Counted from the first letter of the stretch, positions 8,716 through 16,272 are shown. The stretch: DNA of 17,998 bases from Bacteroidetes bacterium CG2_30_32_10 (GCA_001872995.1 MNXO01000104.1:1-17998), one strand, 5' to 3'. The notes: generated from the letters alone by a model not told the origin. Translations and numbers: made by a program.

Positions 8716-8742
8716 CAAATTTACTATTTTTCATCAAGTCAA
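8716..8742 (-). promoter_or_regulatory. Candidate pheT-lptB promoter
   Basis: On the minus strand TAAATTTG (8723-8716) is an exact match to TAnnTTTG. A TTG (8742-8740) lies 16 nt upstream, closer than usual for a -33 box. The predicted leader is only about 20 nt, which leaves no room for a leader-peptide attenuator of the kind found on pheST in enterobacteria. Confidence 0.5.
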
Positions 8743-8749
8743 TGGTATA

Positions 8750-8784
8750 ATTTAAAACCAATTTCAATGAAAGTGGTTTTAAAT
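8750..8784 (-). terminator. Long hairpin, probable terminator of the purE-DUF190 unit
   Basis: Arms 8750-8760 and 8774-8784 are perfectly complementary over 11 bp (core AAAACCA/TGGTTTT). Inside them, after one A/G mismatch, TTTC (8762-8765) pairs with GAAA (8769-8772) around the loop AAT. That makes about 15 bp in 35 nt, the strongest hairpin I see in the window. It lies 77 nt after the DUF190 stop and upstream of the pheT promoter, the expected place for a terminator. No separate T-tract follows on the minus strand, but the closing arm itself contains TTTTAAAT. Confidence 0.45.
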
Positions 8785-8861
8785 AAACGAGAAAGGTTGA
8801 AAAGTGTTAATATAAATGAGTTATATGAGATAGAAGTCCGTTGTATTGAACTATAAAATTA

Positions 8862-9221
8862 TTAAGTTTTAGGTTCTCGGTGTTTTTTATATACCAGCAC
8901 ATTAACATCGCTTATAGTAATGATACCGCCATATTTGGCATTTTTGAAATAGTTTTGAATGATGTTTATAAAACCATCAATTTTTTCCACATTGTCTATT
9001 ATCTCTATATACATTGGTGTTGAATCTGATAATTTCATTGGATAAACTTCATTTGCTAAACTATTTGCACCATAAGAAAGCAAACCATTTGTTACTGTAG
9101 CTCCAGCAATACCATATTTTCGAGCAGCATAAATAATTACTTCAGACAAAGGTGTATCATTTACTTTATCATCTGCACTGATGTATATTTTTAAAAGTTT
9201 TGCTTCTCCTTTTAATTCCAT
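8862..9221 (-). CDS. DUF190 family (PII-like) protein
   Basis: Small 119-residue cytoplasmic protein of the DUF190 family, whose members have a ferredoxin-like fold related to PII signalling proteins. Diagnostic stretches are the N-terminal KLLKIYISADDK strand, PLSEVIIYAARKYGIAGATVTNGLLSYG, and the PMYIEIIDNVEKIDGF strand-helix near the middle. DUF190 genes often sit beside the fluoride channel gene crcB/fluC. Here there is none; instead the gene follows purE by 15 nt and is almost certainly cotranscribed with it. A ligand-sensing role is inferred from fold similarity only, and no biochemical function is established. The family call is firm, the function is unknown. Confidence 0.85.
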   Translation of the reverse strand: MELKGEAKLLKIYISADDKVNDTPLSEVIIYAARKYGIAGATVTNGLLSYGANSLANEVYPMKLSDSTPMYIEIIDNVEKIDGFINIIQNYFKNAKYGGIITISDVNVLVYKKHREPKT

Positions 9222-9236
9222 TATTTTTAAAGAATT

Positions 9237-9746
9237 TTATACTTTAAATTTATAGGTAACTTTTGAAAGTTCTTTGTTGGCATTCACTACCTTGATTTTT
9301 AAATCTTCTTTAAATATCAATAGTTTTTTTAACAATGATTCATCGTTGATTGCAAGAATTTGGGTTGCTAATATCCCTGCATTTCTTGCACCATCTAATG
9401 CAACTGTTGCAACAGGAATGCCAGCAGGCATTTGTAATATTGATAAAATTGAATCCCAGCCATCAATTGAGTTAGATGATTTAATAGGAACTCCAATAAC
9501 TGGTACGGTTGTATTTGCGGCAATAATTCCAGGAAGATGTGCAGCTCCGCCAGCTCCAGCAATTATTACACGAATACCTCTACTGTAAGCATTTTTGGCA
9601 AAATCTTCAACCAAATCGGGTGTTCTATGGGCTGATAAGGCATTTATCTCGAAAGGAATTCCCATTTCCTCAAGGAATTTTGCCGTTTCTTGCATTACTG
9701 GCATATCTGAAATGCTACCCATAATTACACTTACTTTTGCTTTCAT
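9237..9746 (-). CDS. purE: 5-(carboxyamino)imidazole ribonucleotide mutase, class I PurE
   Basis: Converts N5-CAIR to CAIR in de novo purine synthesis, in the cytoplasm as an octamer. At 169 residues it has the usual PurE length. Signature residues are visible: GSISDMPVM near the N-terminus (S11, D14), the catalytic histidine H40 in LSAHRTPD, and AGAGGAAHLPG (H70 region) forming the nucleotide site. The next step is catalysed by PurC, which is encoded in this window but about 6 kb away on the other strand. PurK, the usual partner of class I PurE, is not present here. The gene is first in a unit with DUF190 and has a good promoter directly upstream. Confidence 0.97.
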   Translation of the reverse strand: MKAKVSVIMGSISDMPVMQETAKFLEEMGIPFEINALSAHRTPDLVEDFAKNAYSRGIRVIIAGAGGAAHLPGIIAANTTVPVIGVPIKSSNSIDGWDSILSILQMPAGIPVATVALDGARNAGILATQILAINDESLLKKLLIFKEDLKIKVVNANKELSKVTYKFKV

Positions 9747-9773
9747 TTGATTAATTCTTATTCTTTTAATTTA

Positions 9774-9805
9774 CAAATATAACGAATTATAATTTACTTT
9801 TCAAA
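9774..9805 (-). promoter_or_regulatory. purE promoter with -7 and -33 elements (Bacteroidota type)
   Basis: On the minus strand TATATTTG (9781-9774) matches TAnnTTTG exactly, and TTTG (9805-9802) lies 20 nt upstream, the expected arrangement of -33 and -7 boxes in Bacteroidota. The -33 box falls inside the last codons of the DUF4340 gene, whose stop is at 9794-9796. The predicted start near 9767 gives a 5' leader of about 20 nt. Confidence 0.65.
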
Positions 9806-10855
9806 AAATTTAATCGTACGTAAAATACGGCTAAAAACATAGTATTGGATTAATACAAAATCTTTGTCGTTATTAATAAGAGCGTACATTCTTTCGGGAT
9901 CATAATTTATATCATAAGACATGTTTAAAGGCAATTCTTCGTTGTTATTTTCGACAATACGTTTTTTAATAAATGTTTTGATAGTTATACTTTTTCCATT
10001 AATATCTGTTAGGGTTACTATGTGAAATGGGGTTGTTTTAATAACGGAGTCTTTTAAATTGGCATCTGACTTATTCAATAAAGCTTCATATTTCATCAAT
10101 TTGAAAGATGAAAGGTATTCGAGGATGCGAATGGTATCAACGTTCATTATTTGTTTGTTATCTTTTAATGATATTAAAGAAAAATCACGTTCTCCAATAT
10201 GATTAATTGTAAAAGATGAATCGGGTGCCGAAGGATACTTGACCGTAACTGACTTAACTTTGCTAAAAGGCAAATTAAATACAGTTGCATCTCTCCAATC
10301 TTCTTCTTTTGGTATATATCGCATTGTTAAAAACCCATTAAAACCTGGGATCCAAACAATAAATGGGTCGGAAGCCTTTTCTATCAACATATATGTGCCA
10401 CATAAATCTTGTGTATTGTCTCCAACATAATATGTTTTAGTTAATTTTTCGTGTTGAAATAATTTTAAACCAAACAAATTGATACGATAAACTTTTTGAT
10501 AAACTTCTACTTTGGTTGAAATTGAAGAAAGACGCTTAAGCACATTATTGCGAGCAGCATTAGGAACAGGTTCTCTAACTTGAAGTTTATACATAGTTTC
10601 GACCAGGGTATTAATCATTTCGGGCTTACCAGCATATACATCGTTTACTGTCCATTTTCCTGGCATTATTTTCTTTAATAAAACTGATTGATTGCTTTTA
10701 TCAACGAGAAAAATTTTGGTAATGCTAGAAGTATCTTTTACTGCAAAATCGTTTTGATTTCCTTTTAAGGTGCTTTTTGTGTTTTTTAGTATTAAAACTA
10801 ATGCAAGTATTATTAATAATAGGGTTACAGCAAATATTATCTTATTTTTCTTCAT
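9794..10855 (-). CDS. DUF4340 domain protein, GldFG-associated
   Basis: A 353-residue protein with a single N-terminal membrane anchor (residues ~5-24, mostly I, L, V and A) after a KKNK start. The rest is predicted outside the cytoplasm and matches the DUF4340 pattern: an early segment with KIFLVDKSNQSVLLKK and KWTVNDVYAGKPEMINTLVETMYKL, then YYVGDNTQDLCGTYMLI and a WRD segment. DUF4340 genes recur beside GldF/GldG-type ABC genes in many bacteria, and here the gene starts 20 nt after gldG. A role as an extracytoplasmic accessory of that transporter is an inference from context. No enzymatic motif is visible. Transcription may continue into purE, since no terminator separates them. Confidence 0.85.
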   Translation of the reverse strand: MKKNKIIFAVTLLLIILALVLILKNTKSTLKGNQNDFAVKDTSSITKIFLVDKSNQSVLLKKIMPGKWTVNDVYAGKPEMINTLVETMYKLQVREPVPNAARNNVLKRLSSISTKVEVYQKVYRINLFGLKLFQHEKLTKTYYVGDNTQDLCGTYMLIEKASDPFIVWIPGFNGFLTMRYIPKEEDWRDATVFNLPFSKVKSVTVKYPSAPDSSFTINHIGERDFSLISLKDNKQIMNVDTIRILEYLSSFKLMKYEALLNKSDANLKDSVIKTTPFHIVTLTDINGKSITIKTFIKKRIVENNNEELPLNMSYDINYDPERMYALINNDKDFVLIQYYVFSRILRTIKFFEK

Positions 10856-10875
10856 AATACTTAAAAATATTGGGT

Positions 10876-12588
10876 TTAATTGTTTGCGTATTTTCTTTTT
10901 CTGTATATATTTTGACTAATACCAAATACAATGATTATAAGTACTGGTAACAAAGCGTTTAATAACTGCCAGAATAATCTATCTTTAACGATTTTAGCTT
11001 TATCTAACAATCTTAATGTTAATACCTTTGACCTCGCAGAAATTAAACCAGAATCATCGCATAAAAAGTTAATGGCATTCAATATAAAATCTTTATTTCC
11101 ATAACTAGTTCTTGTATATTTGTCATATCCAAGAGGTAATGGAGTTATTTTACCATTTGAATTTTGAAATTGGTTTCTAATGATATCACCGTCTGAAACG
11201 ACAATCATTTTATTTTTTTTGCTTTTATCAACATAAGCAAATTTGGCTACCTTCATACTATCAACAAAATCATCTAATAATCGATTTTGATAAAGTGATT
11301 TAAATTCGCCTTCTAAAAGCACAGCCACTGGTTGGTTTGATTTATTAAATAGACGTTCGTCAATTTCGTTTTTTGCAATATTTAGGCTAATTCTACAAGG
11401 AGTATTCAGCAATTTCGTTTTCTGAGATGTGGTCAGTAAAAAGGTTTTTGTTATTCCAACAGCTCCAATAGTATCAAGCGTACTTGCAAATTCAAATTTT
11501 ATTGAATTTAGGTTATTTACAATTGGATGTTTTATAAGTGGAGTAATAATGGGGAAAAAATACCAAGGGACAAGACTAATTTCTGGTTGATTACCAACCT
11601 TGCCAGTAATCATAGGAATTGGCGCTGCTTGCATGTCTAGTATGAGGTTTGAATTTAGTCTAACACCATAGTTGAAAAGCATGTCATCTAAATTTAGGCG
11701 TGGGGCAAAGCCAACAGTTTCGTTGTTTGTTTGCAAACTGTCCATTGTTGCATAAACAGGGTCTATTAGCCAAAGCACCTTTCCACCTTTCATTATATAT
11801 TGGTCAATGACATATTTATCCTTTTCGTCAAAAGAAGAGTCAGGTTGGGCAATAACAATAGCTTTTTGAAAATCTAATGATTTAAGATGATGATTGATAT
11901 TTATACGAGAAACCTCGTAATATTCGCCAAGTGTAGAAGAGATATCGGCAATTTGCTCATTATTAAGTTCGCCATGTCCGCCAATAAAAGCAATTTTAGG
12001 TTTAAAAACGGTTGTTATTTTTTTTATCACATTGGAAATGCCATATTCCAATGATTGGATTGAATTATTAAGAACATCATCAGGGCTAACATCGTTTTGG
12101 GTGTTCAGCAATTGCAAGGGAAGTTCTTTTTCTCTGTATGAAACGATTGCCCCAGGGAAAATAACTTGCTGTGAGAAACCTTCTGTTTTTTTAACTTTTA
12201 TAGTTGTTGGTAAAAGTCCTTTGTTGATGAGTTGTTTATAGAGATTGTTTATATCTTCTTTGTCTTGAACTTTTGTGGGATTAATAAATTCATATTGAAT
12301 ATTTTTGTTATAAGCCCTAAATTCGTCAAGCATTTCTTTTGTTTCTTTGCTCAAACGTTTGAAACCAGCGGGGAAATCACCTTCAAGATAAACTTTAAAA
12401 TAGACAATATCATCCACTTTTTTAAGCATTTCTTTAGTTGCATCCGATAATGAATAACGTTTTTCGGATGTTAAATCTAATCGAAAAAAAGCAAATGAAC
12501 CTATAATGTTGATTAAAATAATAATAACCATACTCAAAATTAATTGAGTAAAGTTTTGAATTTTAAATTGTTTTTTCTTATTAGCCAT
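10876..12588 (-). CDS. gldG: Gliding-motility ABC transporter auxiliary protein GldG
   Basis: Membrane-anchored auxiliary subunit of the GldA-GldF-GldG ABC transporter, required for gliding in some Bacteroidota but also widespread in non-gliding relatives. The chain is 570 residues. A basic N-terminus is followed by a transmembrane segment at about 13-35. A large extracytoplasmic domain of the ABC-transporter auxiliary type follows, with FFRLDLTSEKRYSLSDATKEML just after the membrane and KIAFIGGHGELN and WLIDPVYATMDS further on. A second transmembrane segment sits near the C-terminus (~540-560), followed by a basic tail. It starts 28 nt after gldF. The ATPase GldA is not encoded in the window. 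The transported substrate is unknown. Confidence 0.92.
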   Translation of the reverse strand: MANKKKQFKIQNFTQLILSMVIIILINIIGSFAFFRLDLTSEKRYSLSDATKEMLKKVDDIVYFKVYLEGDFPAGFKRLSKETKEMLDEFRAYNKNIQYEFINPTKVQDKEDINNLYKQLINKGLLPTTIKVKKTEGFSQQVIFPGAIVSYREKELPLQLLNTQNDVSPDDVLNNSIQSLEYGISNVIKKITTVFKPKIAFIGGHGELNNEQIADISSTLGEYYEVSRININHHLKSLDFQKAIVIAQPDSSFDEKDKYVIDQYIMKGGKVLWLIDPVYATMDSLQTNNETVGFAPRLNLDDMLFNYGVRLNSNLILDMQAAPIPMITGKVGNQPEISLVPWYFFPIITPLIKHPIVNNLNSIKFEFASTLDTIGAVGITKTFLLTTSQKTKLLNTPCRISLNIAKNEIDERLFNKSNQPVAVLLEGEFKSLYQNRLLDDFVDSMKVAKFAYVDKSKKNKMIVVSDGDIIRNQFQNSNGKITPLPLGYDKYTRTSYGNKDFILNAINFLCDDSGLISARSKVLTLRLLDKAKIVKDRLFWQLLNALLPVLIIIVFGISQNIYRKRKYANN

Positions 12589-12616
12589 TATTTAATGAAA
12601 TTCTGTTTTTTAATAG

Positions 12617-13348
12617 TTACAATTTTCTACTGACAAGGGATAATTTTGTTAAAATGATAAACAGACCAGCAATACTAAGGAAATATAAAACATCGCGACT
12701 GTCAATGACGCCTCTACTAATAGAAGCATAATGATCGCTGATGCCGAGTGTTTTGATAAATAAATCAATTTTTCCAAAAAGCTCAAGGGAGTATATAGAT
12801 TCAAAGCCCATATATGTAAACCAACAAATAAATACTGCCAATATAAATGCTACAATCTGTGTTTCAGTGATGGATGAGCAGAATAAACCAATGGCTACAA
12901 ATGTGGCTCCCAAAAACAATAAACCAATGTAAGAAGCCCAAGTGCCACCAATATCAATATTGCCAACGTTTGCTCCTAATCGATATACTGAAAAGAAAAA
13001 AATAAGCGTGGGTAATAAAGAAAAAATGACCAAAGTTAATCCAGCGAAGTATTTAGCAAAAATAATTTGATAATCAGTTAATGGTTTGGTCATCAATAGT
13101 TCAATTGTACCACTTTTTCTTTCATCAGCAAAAGAACGCATAGTAATGGCAGGTATTAAAAAAAGAAAAACGAAGGGAGCTATGGTAAAAAGACCGTCAA
13201 TATTGGCATATCCTCCATCCAAAATATTAAAATCAAATTGGAACACCCATAAAAACAGAGCGTTTATAAGTAAAAACACGGTGATGACTACATAACCAAT
13301 AAGCGAATTTAAAAAACTACTTATTTCTTTATAATAAAGGGTAAACAT
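12617..13348 (-). CDS. gldF: Gliding-motility ABC transporter permease GldF
   Basis: A 243-residue integral inner-membrane protein with about six hydrophobic segments (near residues 16-36, 53-70, 98-125, 138-160, 165-182 and 222-240), the ABC-2 permease layout. Residues between the second and third segments read ITMRSFADERKSGTIELLMTKP, a hallmark of GldF and related ABC-2 permeases such as the Nos/Ycf types. It partners GldG directly downstream and presumably a GldA ATPase encoded elsewhere. The nearest upstream gene is the SAM hydroxide adenosyltransferase family gene, 68 nt away. Only an imperfect promoter-like TAATTTCG (13377-13370) is seen in that gap, so cotranscription with it is possible. 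Confidence 0.93.
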   Translation of the reverse strand: MFTLYYKEISSFLNSLIGYVVITVFLLINALFLWVFQFDFNILDGGYANIDGLFTIAPFVFLFLIPAITMRSFADERKSGTIELLMTKPLTDYQIIFAKYFAGLTLVIFSLLPTLIFFFSVYRLGANVGNIDIGGTWASYIGLLFLGATFVAIGLFCSSITETQIVAFILAVFICWFTYMGFESIYSLELFGKIDLFIKTLGISDHYASISRGVIDSRDVLYFLSIAGLFIILTKLSLVSRKL

Positions 13349-13416
13349 AAAGTATAAAAATTTAGACTGCGAAATTAATCTATTTTTTAAAAAAGTATTA
13401 AAAAAAGAATGATGTA

Positions 13417-14199
13417 TTATTTGTCAATAAAATAGACTCGAACAGGGTCACCTAATTTCAAATTAAGCATTTCACTTGCATTTCCTAAGTTTTGTGTTAT
13501 TTCAAGGAAACCAGTAGTGCTAAATATGGCAGCAATATCTCCTCCAAGGACATCAGCATAAGATTTACTAATGTTTGAAATTTCGTCATCTCTAAAATTA
13601 ATTGTGAATTGCCTGCCTTTGCCACATTCCTTAAAAATCTTTTCAGTAATATTTACAAAAACATTTTCATAAGAGTCAATATATATAACGGTTCCCTTAA
13701 TTGTAGAAGTGTCAATAATAGGTTTTAAGGTCATTTTATGGTTTAAGTGGTCTCGTTTAATGCCAAGTTCTTCGACTTTACTGCCATTTGCAATCATAAC
13801 AGCTGCTTTAATAAAAACATCTCTTTCAGAAAACGTGAAATAATCAGTATCTTGAATAAGCGACAACTCAATAATCAAATCTGGCTTATCTTCAAACAAT
13901 AGTGAAAAGATACCATTATCAGCGCCAATAAAAAAATGTCCTTTGTAAACAACAATAGTATGGGGTTCTGAAATAGTAGCTTCAGTATTTACTGCTATTA
14001 TATGAATTGTGCCTTGCGGAAAAGAAAAATAACAATTTCTTAAAATGAATGAAGCTTCAAGTATATCAAACTTTTTTACTTCATGGGAAATGTCAATAAT
14101 ATTAGCACTGGGCAATTGGCTTAATATAACTCCCTTTACCGCTGCAGCATAATGGTCTTTTAAACCCCAATCGCTAATAAGTGTGATAATAGGCACCAT
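13417..14199 (-). CDS. SAM hydroxide adenosyltransferase family protein (DUF62) with divergent active site
   Basis: A 260-residue protein of the SAM hydroxide adenosyltransferase (DUF62) family, related to fluorinase and chlorinase. Characterised members hydrolyse S-adenosylmethionine to adenosine and methionine. The N-terminal domain shows ITLISDWGLKDHYAAAVKGVI (5-25), IIDISHEV (34-41), PQGTIHIIAVN (61-71) and FIGADNGIFSLL (90-101); the C-terminal domain shows VIYIDSYENVFVNI (171-184). The residues expected for the family's Asp-Arg-His triad do not line up. The usual VDPGVG...RR segment reads VNTEATISEPH (N71 in place of Asp, no Arg), and the usual TFHGRD reads TFSERD (S124 in place of His). 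The fold assignment is firm but SAM hydrolysis is doubtful. It is divergent from phoH and lies upstream of gldF. Confidence 0.88.
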   Translation of the reverse strand: MVPIITLISDWGLKDHYAAAVKGVILSQLPSANIIDISHEVKKFDILEASFILRNCYFSFPQGTIHIIAVNTEATISEPHTIVVYKGHFFIGADNGIFSLLFEDKPDLIIELSLIQDTDYFTFSERDVFIKAAVMIANGSKVEELGIKRDHLNHKMTLKPIIDTSTIKGTVIYIDSYENVFVNITEKIFKECGKGRQFTINFRDDEISNISKSYADVLGGDIAAIFSTTGFLEITQNLGNASEMLNLKLGDPVRVYFIDK

Positions 14200-14216
14200 A
14201 ATTAATATAATAAACC

Positions 14217-14252
14217 ACTTTTAGGATGTAATGGCTTGAAAAGCCCAAAAGT
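14217..14252. repeat. Nested inverted repeats in the divergent SAM-family/phoH intergenic region
   Basis: An outer pair, ACTTTTAGG (14217-14225) and CCCAAAAGT (14244-14252), is complementary except for one A/C position. An inner pair, GGCTT (14233-14237) and AAGCC (14241-14245), forms a tight hairpin with loop GAA. The two pairs share bases, so the structures compete. The right arm overlaps the candidate promoter of the SAM-family gene. This could be an operator or a 5' leader structure; no known riboswitch is recognised. Confidence 0.35.
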
Positions 14253-14273
14253 AATCAATTAATATTTCGCAAA
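14246..14273 (-). promoter_or_regulatory. Candidate promoter for the SAM-family gene (and possibly gldFG)
   Basis: On the minus strand TACTTTTG (14253-14246) is an exact TAnnTTTG match, with TTTG (14273-14270) 16 nt upstream as a possible, rather close, -33 box. The predicted leader to the ATG at 14199 is about 40 nt and would begin inside the inverted repeats noted at 14217-14252. Confidence 0.45.
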
Positions 14274-14294
14274 AAAATATTACTGAAAAATATC

Positions 14295-14302
14295 TAATTT
14301 TG
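14295..14302 (+). promoter_or_regulatory. Candidate -7 element for phoH-purC
   Basis: TAATTTTG matches TAnnTTTG and lies 35 nt upstream of the phoH ATG. No TTTG is found at the usual -33 distance; the nearest T-rich candidate (TTTCG at 14265-14269) is 25 nt away. The match rests on the -7 box alone. Confidence 0.4.
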
Positions 14303-14337
14303 ACCAAAATTTAAATAACATCAAATACAAGGATTAC

Positions 14338-15306
14338 ATGGTAGCCGAAAAGATTGTTAGTATTGATTTTCTCAACCCTCTTGATGTTTATGGGGCTAAT
14401 AATACGCATCTAGATTTATTGAAAAAAAAATTCCCCAAAATTAAAATAGTTGCTCGTGGCGAATTAGTTAAGCTTAATGGAGAACCATCTGATTTAGAGC
14501 TGTTTGAACAAAAATTTTTATTAATTTTAAACCATATCGAAAAATATGGCAAAATATCTGAAACCAATATTTTACAGTTGGTTGAAGAGGGGAGTCACAG
14601 AATTGCAATTGGTAAAGAGGATTTTCAAAATCACATATTAGTACATGGCAAAAATGGGATGCTTATCAAGGCGAGAACTATCAATCAATTTAGTATGGTT
14701 GAAAGTTCTGCTATCAACGATTTAATTTTTGCTATTGGTCCTGCGGGAAGTGGAAAAACTTACACTGCAGTTGCTTTAGCCGTGAGGGCATTAAAAAACA
14801 AAGAGATTAAAAAAATTATATTAACAAGACCAGCTGTTGAAGCAGGTGAAAACCTTGGATTTCTGCCTGGCGATATGAAGGAAAAGTTAGACCCATATTT
14901 GCAACCGCTTTATGATGCTTTGAAAGATATGATTCCACCTGCAAAACTCAAAAACTATTTGGAAGATGGTACCATAGAAATTGCACCCTTGGCTTTTATG
15001 CGAGGCAGAACTTTAGATAACGCTTTTGCTATTCTTGATGAAGCCCAGAATGCTACTGAAAATCAATTAAAAATGTTTTTAACTAGAATGGGGAAATCCG
15101 CAAAATTCTTTGTTACCGGCGACATTACTCAAATTGATTTACCAAGAAGCAAATCTTCAGGACTTTTTCTTGCGATTAAAATATTGAAGAACTTGGAAGG
15201 CATCGATTTCATCTATTTAAATGAAACAGATATAGTTAGACATAAGCTCGTTTCTGATATTGTAAAAGCTTATGCAAAGGAATATGAACAAAATAGTAAT
15301 AAATAA
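14338..15306 (+). CDS. PhoH family ATPase
   Basis: A 322-residue cytoplasmic protein of the PhoH/PhoL (YbeZ-type) family, a P-loop ATPase linked to RNA metabolism and ribosome-related functions in other bacteria. After an N-terminal ~120-residue domain, typical of the longer PhoH-like proteins, the ATPase core shows Walker A GPAGSGKT (134-141), the family block TRPAVEAGENLGFLPGD (163-179), Walker B AILDEAQNAT (231-240, D234 and E235) and GDITQIDLPR (261-270). An AAGGATT-like stretch sits a few bases before the ATG, the closest thing to a Shine-Dalgarno in the window. The usual neighbour ybeY is not here; instead purC follows after 12 nt. Calling it phoH or ybeZ would only follow annotation habit. 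Confidence 0.93.
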   Translation: MVAEKIVSIDFLNPLDVYGANNTHLDLLKKKFPKIKIVARGELVKLNGEPSDLELFEQKFLLILNHIEKYGKISETNILQLVEEGSHRIAIGKEDFQNHILVHGKNGMLIKARTINQFSMVESSAINDLIFAIGPAGSGKTYTAVALAVRALKNKEIKKIILTRPAVEAGENLGFLPGDMKEKLDPYLQPLYDALKDMIPPAKLKNYLEDGTIEIAPLAFMRGRTLDNAFAILDEAQNATENQLKMFLTRMGKSAKFFVTGDITQIDLPRSKSSGLFLAIKILKNLEGIDFIYLNETDIVRHKLVSDIVKAYAKEYEQNSNK

Positions 15307-15318
15307 AATATACTTTTT

Positions 15319-16272
15319 ATGAATACAGCCATAACAGCAACAAATTTCAATTTTCCTAAACAAAAGAGTTTTTACAAAGGAAAAGTTAGAGACGTTTATA
15401 ATATTAACGACGAATTGATGATAATGGTAGTTTCTGACCGTATATCGGCTTTTGATGTTGTACTTCCAGAAGGCATTCCTTTTAAAGGACAAGTATTAAA
15501 TCAAATTGCGGCAAAATTTCTTGATGAAACAGCAGATATCGTACCTAATTGGAAAATATACACACCAGACCCTATGGTAACAGTTGGTCTTTTTTGTGAA
15601 CCTTTTAAAATTGAAATGGTTGTGAGAGGTTATCTTTCGGGGCATGCTTGGCGTGAATACAAAATGGGCAAAAGAATTCTTTGTGGCGAATTGATGCCTG
15701 AAGGAATGAAGGAAAATGATAAATTCCCAAACCCAATTATCACGCCAACAACAAAAGCAGTTATTGGGCACGACGAAGATATTTCTAAACAAGAAATTTT
15801 AAACTTAAATTTAGTTAGTAAAACCGATTACGAACAACTTGAAAATTATACTTTCGCATTATTTGAAAGAGGAACTGAAATTGCAAATAAAATGGGGCTT
15901 ATACTTGTTGATACCAAATATGAATTTGGTAAAAAAGATGGGAAAACATATCTCATAGATGAAATTCATACACCAGATTCTTCGCGTTATTTTTATAAAG
16001 AAGGTTACGAAGCTCGTCAAAAACACAATGAACCTCAAAAGCAACTTTCTAAGGAATTTGTTCGCGAATGGTTGATGGAGAAAGGTTTTCAAGGTAAGGA
16101 AGGTCAACAAGTACCAAAAATGGATAAGGCTTTTGTAAATTTAGTTTCTGAAAGATATATTGAATTATACGAAAACATTACTGGTACTGAGTTTATTAAA
16201 TCAGATGTTAGTAATACAATTTCTAGAGTAGAGAAAAATATACTAAACTTTCTAAAAAAGCCATATAAATAA
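15319..16272 (+). CDS. purC: Phosphoribosylaminoimidazole-succinocarboxamide synthase (SAICAR synthetase)
   Basis: Joins CAIR and aspartate using ATP to give SAICAR in de novo purine synthesis, using the product of PurE, also encoded in this window. At 317 residues it is the longer PurC form common in Bacteroidota, not the ~240-residue E. coli form. Visible family segments are GKVRDVYNINDELMIMVVSD (21-40) in the ATP-binding lobe, RISAFDVVLPEGIPFKGQVL (41-60), VVRGYLSGHAWREY for substrate binding, and LVDTKYEFGKKDGKTYLIDEIHTPDSSRY. It follows the PhoH-family gene by 12 nt and is probably on the same transcript. The sequence appears intact. Confidence 0.97.
   Translation: MNTAITATNFNFPKQKSFYKGKVRDVYNINDELMIMVVSDRISAFDVVLPEGIPFKGQVLNQIAAKFLDETADIVPNWKIYTPDPMVTVGLFCEPFKIEMVVRGYLSGHAWREYKMGKRILCGELMPEGMKENDKFPNPIITPTTKAVIGHDEDISKQEILNLNLVSKTDYEQLENYTFALFERGTEIANKMGLILVDTKYEFGKKDGKTYLIDEIHTPDSSRYFYKEGYEARQKHNEPQKQLSKEFVREWLMEKGFQGKEGQQVPKMDKAFVNLVSERYIELYENITGTEFIKSDVSNTISRVEKNILNFLKKPYK

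Noticed and set aside
8632..8856. Plus-strand 74-codon open frame crossing the pheT start
   Set aside because: Its first part is antisense to the conserved PheT N-terminus and the rest runs through the 8750-8784 hairpin; the predicted protein resembles no family I know.
12032..12450. Plus-strand open frames opposite gldG
   Set aside because: They lie wholly inside gldG and have no recognisable domain.
13383..13394. TTTTTTAAAAAA palindrome before gldF as a terminator
   Set aside because: It is a pure A/T palindrome with no G-C pair; such runs are expected in intergenic DNA this AT-rich.
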